A stretch of 17,406 nt of DNA. Source: an uncultured Verrucomicrobiota bacterium. Its GTDB lineage: Bacteria; Verrucomicrobiota; Verrucomicrobiia; Limisphaerales; UBA9464. Below, in pieces: positions 1 through 6,600 of the stretch. The position numbers and the translations under genes are program-made. Within the stretch, counting starts at the first letter, position 1. Every line of letters starts with the position of its first letter. The stretch covers positions 1-17,406 of the forward strand of contig CAIPFS010000044.1 of assembly GCA_903864375.1 (NCBI GenBank), given 5' to 3'. Below the pieces are notes generated by a model. It had not been told where the DNA came from and ran no database searches. It saw only the letters and a program-made list of their open reading frames with translations.

Positions 1-256
1 GCAGGACCGCCAGGCCCTGGATCAGATTGCCAATCGCCTGAGATCGGAGGGATTGACCATCTCGGTGCAGCTCGCCTGGGGCAGTCCCCCGGACCCAATC
101 CTCAAGGTGGTGTCCCAGGCTGAATGTGTTTTGATCGCCATGACGACTCACGGTCATCGCTTTTTAGGTGACCTTATCCACGGGAGTACGATTGCCGAAG
201 TGCGCCACCGGACGTCCATCCCGGTGCTGCTGGTCCGCGCCAGGAGCGATAGCTGA
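1..256 (+). CDS. Universal stress protein (UspA family), C-terminal fragment
   Basis: The reading frame is open from the left window edge (first full codon at base 2) to a TGA at 254-256, giving about 84 residues of a C-terminal Usp domain. What is visible matches the end of the UspA fold: a beta strand ending AECVLIAMTTHG, then a loop with HGST, and the final strand SIPVLLVRA, equivalent to the family's CPVLVV ending. In ATP-binding Usp proteins the loop reads G-x2-G-x9-G-S/T. Here the terminal G-S-T is kept, but the second glycine position is Phe (THGHRF), so nucleotide binding may be altered. The N-terminal part, including the usual Asp of the ATP site, lies outside the window. Cytoplasmic stress-response role is inferred from the family only. 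No terminator was seen downstream. Confidence 0.85.
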   Translation, partial: QDRQALDQIANRLRSEGLTISVQLAWGSPPDPILKVVSQAECVLIAMTTHGHRFLGDLIHGSTIAEVRHRTSIPVLLVRARSDS

Positions 257-334
257 AGAAATTGGGTCGCAAGAAACAAAACTGGCGACTCCGAGGACCG
301 GGCGAAATTCCAAGGTCATGCCTTTCGGTGCTCT

Positions 335-449
335 GCGGTCTCTGAATCAGCCGACCAAGGCCAGGAATGCCTTCGGCGTTATTGCCGGAACCGCCGAGCG
401 TCGATAGTCCGGCAGATTGTATTTGGACTTCAACGCCGCCAGGCGTGGT
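335..449 (+). repeat. 115-bp direct repeat, copy 1 (3' end of antitoxin gene)
   Basis: Bases 335-449 match 2932-3046 in the same orientation with about 10 mismatches and no gaps (about 91% identity by eye). The repeat covers the last 34 codons of the antitoxin-like gene, its stop and 12 bases beyond it. Together with copy 2 it flanks the rest of the antitoxin gene and the methyltransferase-ketosynthase pair. Confidence 0.9.
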
Positions 450-655
450 TCATTGGAATCATTCTCCCGAACCGAGAACTTCCCTGCCCAGCGTTCCACA
501 AAGGAACCCGCCGGCTCCTTCTTTGCGACCAATAATGCCAGCAGCGAGGTCTCCACCAACCCGGAAAGACTGGTTCCCCGTTGATGCGCCAACCGCTTCG
601 CCTTCAGGATCAGGCCCCGTTCCACCGTGACAGTTATTCGTCCCTTCATACGCAT
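347..655 (-). CDS. Ribbon-helix-helix antitoxin-like protein (DUF6364-type), orphan
   Basis: This 102-residue protein begins MRMKGRITVTVERGLILKAK: a short beta strand (RITVTV) followed by two helices (LILKAKRLAHQRG and TSLSGLVETSLLALL), the layout of ribbon-helix-helix DNA-binding antitoxins. The GTSLSGLVE segment and the later SFVERWAGKF are typical of the DUF6364 family, which usually precedes a PIN-domain toxin. Such proteins bind as dimers to operators at their own promoter. No toxin gene follows (bases 257-346 hold none), so it is an orphan or the toxin was lost. Family members usually end near the PRLxxL segment. This one continues about 25 residues to FLALVG, and that tail is duplicated at 2944-3046. 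Start: ATG at 653-655, with a second in-frame ATG two codons later. Neither has a clear Shine-Dalgarno sequence, and the first lies inside an inverted repeat. Confidence 0.7.
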   Translation of the reverse strand: MRMKGRITVTVERGLILKAKRLAHQRGTSLSGLVETSLLALLVAKKEPAGSFVERWAGKFSVRENDSNEPRLAALKSKYNLPDYRRSAVPAITPKAFLALVG

Positions 656-674
656 ACTTCATTGAAAAGTATGC
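652..674. promoter_or_regulatory. Inverted repeat over the antitoxin start codon
   Basis: GCATACTT (652-659) and AAGTATGC (667-674) are perfect 8-bp inverted arms separated by 7 bases. The antitoxin-like gene's ATG (653-655, minus strand) lies inside the left arm. Ribbon-helix-helix antitoxins commonly bind such dyads to repress themselves, so this is a likely operator. Alternatively, in the transcript the arms would pair and hide the start codon. The sequence alone does not decide between these. Confidence 0.55.
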
Positions 675-801
675 ACCCGAGCAACTCTTCCCACTCCCAA
701 ACGGGATTCGGCAGTTCGGAGTTCGTCACCTGCCCGAAGTGCGTCGGTTGGATTGGCAATACTCATGGAATCGGAGCAGGAGGTCACGGATCCCAAGCCT
801 C

Positions 802-2058
802 TCAGGCCGAATGCCTCCCCAGGACGATGCAGGCGTTCTTCCCGCCAAACCCGCTGCTCATGTTGACCGCTGCCCGGACCCTGGTGCGTCGCGCAGTCCG
901 GGGTACATAATCGAGATCGCAGCCATCGGCCGCCACCTGGAAATTGAGCGTCGGCGGCACCTCTTGATGGTAGAGCGCAAGCGCACAGACCACGGTTTCG
1001 AGCGCGCCCGCTGCACCGAGAAGATGACCGGTGACCGGCTTGGTGGAACTGACCATCAGCTGTCGGGCTCCTTCGCCCCAGACGCGCTTTAGGGCAATGG
1101 TCTCCACGATGTCGTTGGCCGTCGTGGCGGTGCCATGGGCATTGACGTAGTCGACCTCATTGGGCGAAAGGCCCGCCTCGGAGAGTGCCTTTTGGAGGGC
1201 GCGGGTGGCCCCGTTTCCCTCGGGGTGGGGCAATACGGGGTGGTAGGCTTCACAGCTCCTGCCGTACCCAAGAATCTCGCCATAAACACGCGCTCCGCGG
1301 GAGAATGCGTGTGCCCTCTCCTCCAGCACCAGAAAGGCTGCCCCTTCGCCGAGCAGCACCCCATCATGGTCGCGATCGAAGGGTCGCATCGCCTGCTTGG
1401 GAGTATCGTTCCTGCGGGTCATGACCCGGTTGAGGCACAGCGAGGACCAAACAGCCGGGAACAGCGGTGCCTCCGCAGCCCCGGCAACCACAACATCGAC
1501 CTCGCCGAGCTGAAGAGTACGAAGCGCATAGCCGATGGCATCTCCACCCGAGGCGCTGCTCGTCCCCAAGGTGATGGCGTAGCCCCGGATCCCCAGCTGG
1601 AGAGCCACCGCTCCCGATCCGGCACCATGATGTCCATTGATCATCCCCGACGGGGGAATCCCACGATATCCCCTCCGCGCATAGGCCAGCTGCGCCGTGA
1701 TGCCCGCCTCAATCCCGCCAACGGATGAACCTTCCACCACCCCCACCCGATCGGAATCGAGCTGGCCGAGGTCCAGGTGGGCGTCGGCGACCGCCAACCG
1801 TGATGCAGCGATCGCATAGAGCTGACAGAGATCAAGGCGCCTTGCCGTCTGCGCGTCGGTATACTCCCGGGGGTCGAAACCCTTGACCTCGGCGGCGATC
1901 CGCGTGGGCATCGCGCTCGCGTCGAATCGCGAAAGTGGAGCCGCAGCGCTCTCGCCGTCAGCGAGGCTCCGCCAGAACGAATCGAGATCGTGAGCGCTCG
2001 GGGCGATCACTCCCATGCCGGTGATGACAACGCGCCGCCCACCCAGAGGATTATTCAT
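802..2058 (-). CDS. Beta-ketoacyl-ACP synthase (FabF-like) with Cys-to-Ser active site
   Basis: A 418-residue protein with the full KAS II length and fold markers: VVITGMGVIAP at 10-20, AHGTAT at 307-312 (catalytic His308), SSTK ending at Lys340, and TGHLLGAAG (His345). The nucleophile region reads LGTSSASGG. Ser168 stands where FabF-type enzymes have the acylated Cys (TACATG/TACSSG types), so normal condensation is probably lost. Ketosynthase-like proteins without this Cys are known as chain-length factors and as malonyl-ACP decarboxylases (KSQ loading domains with Gln; the Cys-to-Ser ketosynthases of HMG-CoA-synthase beta-branching cassettes). Both His residues and the Lys are kept, which favours a decarboxylase-like role. 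Start ATG 2056-2058 is chosen because the fold begins there; the frame runs open to 2214, but that stretch is the upstream gene in another frame. It overlaps the methyltransferase gene by 8 bp, so the two are probably co-translated. No acyl carrier protein or second ketosynthase is in the window. Confidence 0.88.
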   Translation of the reverse strand: MNNPLGGRRVVITGMGVIAPSAHDLDSFWRSLADGESAAAPLSRFDASAMPTRIAAEVKGFDPREYTDAQTARRLDLCQLYAIAASRLAVADAHLDLGQLDSDRVGVVEGSSVGGIEAGITAQLAYARRGYRGIPPSGMINGHHGAGSGAVALQLGIRGYAITLGTSSASGGDAIGYALRTLQLGEVDVVVAGAAEAPLFPAVWSSLCLNRVMTRRNDTPKQAMRPFDRDHDGVLLGEGAAFLVLEERAHAFSRGARVYGEILGYGRSCEAYHPVLPHPEGNGATRALQKALSEAGLSPNEVDYVNAHGTATTANDIVETIALKRVWGEGARQLMVSSTKPVTGHLLGAAGALETVVCALALYHQEVPPTLNFQVAADGCDLDYVPRTARRTRVRAAVNMSSGFGGKNACIVLGRHSA

Positions 2059-2635
2059 GGTGCGGTCCGAATCGGGTAGGGAACAGGATCGGCGTACTCT
2101 TCTGATAAGCGATGTATGACGCGCCGAACTTCTCCACCAGCGCAACCTCTTCGAGCTTGATGCGCACGGCGAGGACGGGCGCGAACGCCACCAGGGCAAC
2201 GGCAAGCGAGACAAAGGAGTGGAGAATCAGTCCGATTGCCAAGAGCTCGAGTATCATTGAGAGGTAGATCGGATGGCGCACCCAACGAAATGGCCCGGAG
2301 CGGACGAACTCGTGCGCAGCCCGGATCTCGACGTGGAGGCTCCAGAACCGGCCGAGCGCGCGGATGGCCGCGCGCCGGATCTGGAACGAGGAAATGGCGC
2401 AGATCCAGCCCAGGACGAAGAAGGCAAGGTGGATTCGCCACCCGCTGAGGGCGAACTCGACGACCGAGCCCGCCAGCATGGCGGTTCCAATGGCCACGAA
2501 GAGTCGGAGCGTAACGGTCTCCTTGAGCACTCCGGTAACTGTCTCCCGCTTGGCTTTGAGCTCGACCATGCGCGCCCCGTAAATAGCCAACACGGAGCCG
2601 AATCCTGCCAGCATCTCTAAAATCTGCGAGTTCAC
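2051..2635 (-). CDS. Integral-membrane ICMT/PEMT-type methyltransferase
   Basis: A 194-residue protein with hydrophobic segments near residues 8-20, 45-65, 68-85 and a pair near 128-160. The C-terminal half carries the signature of isoprenylcysteine carboxyl methyltransferase and phospholipid methyltransferase relatives: GPFRWVRHPIYLSMI (the R-H-P core that binds S-adenosylmethionine), then EEVALVEKFGASYIAYQK with the E-x-x-x-FG-x-x-Y pattern. Bacterial members methylate small lipids, phenolic lipids or unknown acceptors in the inner membrane; they have no prenylated protein substrate. The adjoining, overlapping ketosynthase-like gene suggests the acceptor is a fatty acyl or polyketide-like product, but this is inference. 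Start: GTG at 2633-2635 without a clear Shine-Dalgarno site. An ATG seven codons in is an alternative. It is the first gene of the two-gene unit. Confidence 0.82.
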   Translation of the reverse strand: MNSQILEMLAGFGSVLAIYGARMVELKAKRETVTGVLKETVTLRLFVAIGTAMLAGSVVEFALSGWRIHLAFFVLGWICAISSFQIRRAAIRALGRFWSLHVEIRAAHEFVRSGPFRWVRHPIYLSMILELLAIGLILHSFVSLAVALVAFAPVLAVRIKLEEVALVEKFGASYIAYQKSTPILFPTRFGPHHE

Positions 2636-2655
2636 GAGGCGTATTGGGGCTTTTG

Positions 2656-2672
2656 GGCCGGAGAACCCGGCC
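2656..2672. promoter_or_regulatory. GC-rich hairpin in the leader of the methyltransferase gene
   Basis: GGCCGG (2656-2661) and CCGGCC (2667-2672) form a perfect 6-bp GC stem with a 5-base loop, about 20 bases before the methyltransferase start. There is no T-run of terminator length on either strand, so an mRNA leader hairpin is as likely as a weak terminator. Confidence 0.35.
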
Positions 2673-2676
2673 TAAA

Positions 2677-2686
2677 CTAACGTTAG
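2677..2686. promoter_or_regulatory. Palindrome CTAACGTTAG, candidate operator
   Basis: This perfect 10-bp palindrome lies about 42 bases before the methyltransferase start. On the minus strand a weak promoter can be read, with TTGATG (2708-2703 region) as -35 and TAACGT inside the palindrome as -10, at 17-bp spacing. Palindromes of this kind are typical TetR-family operators, but no TetR gene is in the window. Confidence 0.35.
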
Positions 2687-2931
2687 ATAACCTGCGTTTT
2701 GACATCAACACGTTTCTCGGGGCGACTAAAAGGAATTTGGTTTTCGATGCTTCGAAGAAATCGAATACAGACGGTCATCATCAGCATCCTCTCGTTTCCT
2801 TATTACAATGTGGCCGGGCACCAGTGTCCTACGAATATCATATACCAACCTTCCAAATTCAACGTCTCCCGTGGGATTTAGTCCTGGTAAGCACTGCCCC
2901 AGACTCCTTCTTGACGTAGCCCCGGGGTTCC

Positions 2932-3046
2932 GCGGTCTCTGAATCAGCCGACCATGGCCAGGAATGCCTTCGGCGTTATTGCCGGAACCGCCGAGCGTCG
3001 ATGATCCGGCAGGTTGTACCTGGACTTCAAGGCCTTCAGGCGGGGT
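2932..3046 (+). repeat. 115-bp direct repeat, copy 2
   Basis: Same orientation as bases 335-449, with about 10 substitutions and no gaps. Homology stops sharply at GCGGTCTCT on the left and near the PRLKAL codons on the right. The starts of the two copies are 2597 bases apart. The copies bracket the ketosynthase-methyltransferase block. Confidence 0.9.
2944..3046 (-). pseudogene. Remnant of a second antitoxin-like gene (C-terminal end only)
   Basis: The minus strand encodes PRLKALKSRYNLPDHRRS and continues SAVPAITPKAFLAMVG to a TGA at 2944-2946, closely matching the end of the antitoxin-like protein at 347-655. Differences are mostly conservative (K to R, Y to H, L to M) or silent, which suggests the copy was once translated. 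Upstream the frame reads only MFFAM and then meets a TGA. The ribbon-helix-helix half is absent, so this is a fragment with no likely product. Confidence 0.75.
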
Positions 3047-3218
3047 CGCATCGCGAAAAACATTCGAGGGCTGCGAGCCCGATCTCATTCATCACGGGAG
3101 ACGAGGATGCCTGCTCTACAACTGACGGCACGTCCTTCGGCCCAGGAACTTTCCGTGTTGCCACCAACGAATCCGCCAATGAGATCTCAACCGGGACGGT
3201 GCGGATTCAACATTATTC

Positions 3219-3247
3219 TTGCACCATAGTCACTACGTCTGTAGTGA
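3219..3247 (+). promoter_or_regulatory. Candidate promoter of the blaI-like/M56 operon
   Basis: TTGCAC (3219-3224) could serve as -35 and TAGTGA (3242-3247) as a weak -10, spaced by 17 bp. The dyad at 3227-3250 would cover the spacer and the -10, so bound repressor would block polymerase. Transcription would then start only a few bases before the GTG at 3261, giving a nearly leaderless mRNA, which fits the lack of a Shine-Dalgarno sequence. The -10 match is poor. Confidence 0.4.
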
Positions 3248-3250
3248 CTA
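3227..3250. promoter_or_regulatory. BlaI/MecI-type operator dyad
   Basis: TAGTCACTAC (3227-3236) and GTAGTGACTA (3241-3250) are perfect 10-bp inverted arms around GTCT. The core ACTAC-N4-GTAGT agrees with the half-sites of BlaI/MecI boxes (TACTACA...TGTAGTA type). It ends 10 bases before the start of a BlaI-family gene, so it is very likely the autoregulatory operator of the repressor-protease pair. Confidence 0.85.
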
Positions 3251-3260
3251 CGAACACACA

Positions 3261-3668
3261 GTGAAACACGGAACCTTCAAGCAAGGAAAACCACCCGTCC
3301 TGAGCGCCCAGGAATGGAAACTGATGGAGCTACTTTGGGCGAAGTCGCCGCAGCCGGCGTACGACCTCATCGAAGCACTGGCACCTCGTGAGAAGTGGCA
3401 CCCAAACACGGTTCGGACGATGCTCGCGCGGCTCACGCGCAAGGGGGTCGTTCGGACCGAACCGTACAAGAACCTGTATCTCTATTCTGCGGCTTGTGAG
3501 CGTGAGCAATTGGTGGCTACCGAGAGCCAGTCCTTCCTGGAACGGTTATTCGGCGGTGCCTTCCGCCCGTCTCTGATTCATTTTGCCACCCGTCAGCGAC
3601 TCTCCCCGGAAGAAGTCCGGGAAATGAAGCGCCTGCTCGACGAAAACACCGACCACCGCCGATCATGA
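3261..3668 (+). CDS. BlaI/MecI-family transcriptional repressor
   Basis: A 135-residue protein with the BlaI layout: an N-terminal winged helix (LSAQEWKLMELLWAKSP, then the recognition region WHPNTVRTMLARLTRKGVV and a wing with LYLYSA, residues 14-78) and a C-terminal dimerisation region (SFLERLFGGAFRPSLIHF, LSPEEVREMKRLLDE, residues 91-129). BlaI binds its operator as a dimer and is inactivated when cut in the dimerisation region after signalling by the partner protease. In staphylococcal BlaI the cut is Asn101-Phe102; the aligned bond here is His107-Phe108. Start: GTG at 3261, chosen because the frame upstream runs through the operator dyad and the fold begins soon after. No Shine-Dalgarno site is visible. 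The stop overlaps the M56 gene's ATG (ATGA), so the two are translationally coupled. The target is probably this operon itself, since no beta-lactamase gene is present. Confidence 0.92.
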   Translation: MKHGTFKQGKPPVLSAQEWKLMELLWAKSPQPAYDLIEALAPREKWHPNTVRTMLARLTRKGVVRTEPYKNLYLYSAACEREQLVATESQSFLERLFGGAFRPSLIHFATRQRLSPEEVREMKRLLDENTDHRRS

Positions 3669-6600
3669 CCCTCTGGAACCTTCTCGACACCGCCGGCGGG
3701 TTCGCCGTCCGCACCAGCCTGCAAGGTGCCGCCCTGATCGCTGCCGTCCTGTTGATTCGGTACCTCCTCCGGCGACGGCTTGGTCCCGGCTGGAGCTTCG
3801 CACTCTGGTTCCTCGTTCTGCTGCGGCTCTCCGCCCCAATCCTCCCGTCCAGTCCTTGGAGCTGGCAGCAACTCGGAGATTTCCTGCCATCCTCATCGAT
3901 GGTCATGAGCCGTCCTGCCTCCGAGCCCAAGGAAGCTAGTTTTTTGGGGGGTACTTTCCCTGCCGACGTCCCGACCGTCACAAATGCGCTTTCGGCACTG
4001 CCCCCATACGCCACCAGCAACGAGCCTGGAGCCTATCGACCGGTCACCCCACCTACCAAACCAACCCCTGCTGCAGACGGCGGGGCGTGGACTTACGATA
4101 GGGCGTGGGGTTCGATTTGGGCCACGGTTTCCCTGCTTCTCCTTGCCCGGCAGATATTCGGATCCTGGACCTTTCGCCGGCAATTGCGTCGCCAGCCCCT
4201 GCTGAGCGACGAGCGCCTGAATGGATTGATCCGCCAGTGTCGGCAGCGAATGGGAGTGACCCGACAGGTCGAATTCCGAATTGTCTCAAACGTGGAAAAC
4301 CCCTGCCTCTTCGGGGTGTTCCGGCCCGTCATCCTGCTCCCGACCGGACTGCTGAAGGCGCTGTCGGATGAGGAATGGAGCAGTATCCTGCTGCATGAGT
4401 TTGGGCATCTCAAACGTCGGGATCCCCTCTGGAATGGGTGGATGTCCTTCGTCGGATGCCTGCATTGGTTCAATCCAATGGTCTGGTGGGCGGCAAGATG
4501 CATGCGCGACGATAGGGAAGTCGCTTGTGACGCGCTGGTTCTAGCCCGGGCGGACGGTTCGCTGCGCCAATCCTACGGTGCCACCCTGCTCAAACTGGCT
4601 TCGTCACAAGCCAGCATGTTCGTACAACCCGCAGCGATGGTCGGAATCCTGGAAAATGGCGGACCACTTAAAATGCGTCTGATCGCCCTACGGGCCCGCC
4701 CGTCCTTCTGGTTGAACACCATCCTGGGGGTTGTCGTCGTGAGTATCCTCAGCGCCTGTGCCCTGACCTCGCGCCAGGTGGCAGGGGTCTCCTCTCCGAT
4801 CCAAGCAATTCCCCTCCATCGTCATACCGATTATCCACAGGCCGCCGATGCTCCGGATTCCCTGCAGACCTTTCGAGATGATCCCGGGATGTGGTCCCAG
4901 ATACCCAAAGGTCAACAAACCATCCTGGGAGTACCCTTTGATATTTCCGGTCTTATTCGCCTGGCGGGTCTGTCGCCACAGCGCGAAGAGTGGTATTTCC
5001 GCCCCGAAGTGAGGGGCATCGCTGTCAACAGCACCTTTGAGCGGCTGTACCTTTTGCACGCCACCTATTACTATGCCGAGCCGGGGAAGGTCATTGCCGT
5101 GGCCCGGCTTCATTATGCGGATGGAACCACGTCCGATTTGCCGATCAAATACGGCGATCACTCCCTGAACTACTGGCGAATGCGCTATGAGCGTCGTTCC
5201 CATCCCAGCGACTCGGATTCCCGGATCGCCTGGACGGGTGACGGTTCGATGCTGGCCGAATATGGGAATTCCCTGCGCCTTTGCGTTTCCAGCTTCATCA
5301 ACCCGCATCCGGGTTCGATGGTTCGAGGGATTGACTTGATCAGCACATGGCAGGATCCCTCCGAGGTGGTGGTGGGCATGGCCGTGGGAGGAAGCGTACT
5401 TCCCTCGGGCTGGCGCGAGACGCCACCCGTCCAAATCCCGACGGAGAAATGGACGTCACATCTTCGGTTTCGCGCTGTGGATTCAAAGACCGGGGAGGCC
5501 ATCCCAGGCATGAAACTTCGTCTGGAAGTGGCCGAAGACGGCGTCCATTCGCGCATCGGCACCTATACGACAGACCGCAATGGTAGGGCCGACCTGCACT
5601 ATCCCCATCCACAGTTGCGATACCTAAGCATCTGGGCGGACCATGAGCGCTATGCCCCGAAATCGATACAATGGACGCCGCGACAACATGGTGCCTATCC
5701 CGCAGAATACCTCTACCAAGCTGAAGTCGGCGAACGCATTCATGGAGTGGTCGAGGATACGACTGGAACTCCCGTCGCCGGTGACATTGTCCGAATCGAT
5801 GGGCCTTCGCCAGATTTTGCCGGTGACGCCAAGGAGTTCCTCATACTAACCCACGCCACTGCGATCACGGACGCCAAGGGACACTGGAGTGTCTCAGTGA
5901 TTCCACGGCAATTGGGTGCCGAACAAATTCGTCTCCAGGTTCTACATCCGCATTTTTCCAATAGTTCCATCAAGACGCTTTCCCCTCCTGAGCGGGCGGG
6001 TGACGAAATCCGCAGCCAATTATCGCCAGGCACCTTGATCACCGGAAAGGTGGTGAATTCGTTGCAACTGCCCCTGCCGGGCACCCGGGTAATGGCCGTG
6101 AGTTCGTATCCTCATATCGGCGTTCAATTGGCCACGACCGATGCACAAGGGGCCTTCTCACTGCGCCTTTCTCCCGGGGCCATAAACCAAAACCTTCTGA
6201 TTCAATCGTTGGATTATGCGCCGCTCATCCGGAATGTGGCCCAGGAGACCAACCTTCGTTCGATCAGCCCCATCGTCCTTCTGCCCGGCAACACCGTGGA
6301 TGTCCTGGTCAAAGACCCTCAGCTTCACCCCATTGCCGGTGCCTTGGTTGAAGGTGTTCTTGGGGAAAATCGGCACGCATTGAATCAATACCTGACCACC
6401 GACACCGAGGGAATGGTTCGATGGCCCCACGCGCCCGATTCCAAGGATAAGCTCATGTTTCAGGTCAGCGCCTCCGGATTCAAGACGAGCCTGACGCGGG
6501 TGCCCGTCGGTATGCGACAGATCGAAGTCCATCTGATCCCGTTGGATGTCTTGGCTGGCTCAGCCACCGACGCCAAAACCGGCCAACCCATTTCCTACTT

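Larger units (their letters stand above)
2636..3226. other. Gene-free stretch between methyltransferase and blaI-like gene
   Basis: No convincing gene lies here. From the left it holds the leader and candidate control sites of the minus-strand methyltransferase gene (2656-2720), an AT-richer stretch of about 200 bases (2700-2900) with no recognisable feature, the second copy of the 115-bp repeat with a decayed antitoxin end (2932-3046), and about 180 bases (3047-3226) leading to the dyad before the repressor gene. Open frames in it (for example 2726-3088 minus and 3001-3264 plus) have no family resemblance and low-complexity composition. Confidence 0.6.

Noticed and set aside
2059..2214. N-terminal extension of the ketosynthase frame
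   Set aside because: The extra residues are Arg/Ser-rich out-of-frame readings of the methyltransferase C-terminus. The ketosynthase fold begins at the ATG at 2056-2058.
2726..3088. Minus-strand open frame (120 codons) in the gene-free stretch
   Set aside because: It crosses the antitoxin remnant in a different frame from the homologous one and has no family resemblance.
3047..3120. N-terminal half of the second antitoxin-like gene
   Set aside because: Searched by eye for the RITVTV and TSLSGLVE segments; none was found and the frame hits a stop, so only the tail is annotated.
3219..3260. Upstream extension of the BlaI-like protein from a TTG
   Set aside because: It would translate the operator dyad itself. 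The family fold starts after the GTG at 3261.
3001..3264. Plus-strand open frames before the blaI-like gene
   Set aside because: They run through the repeat copy and the operator dyad, and their residues look non-coding.
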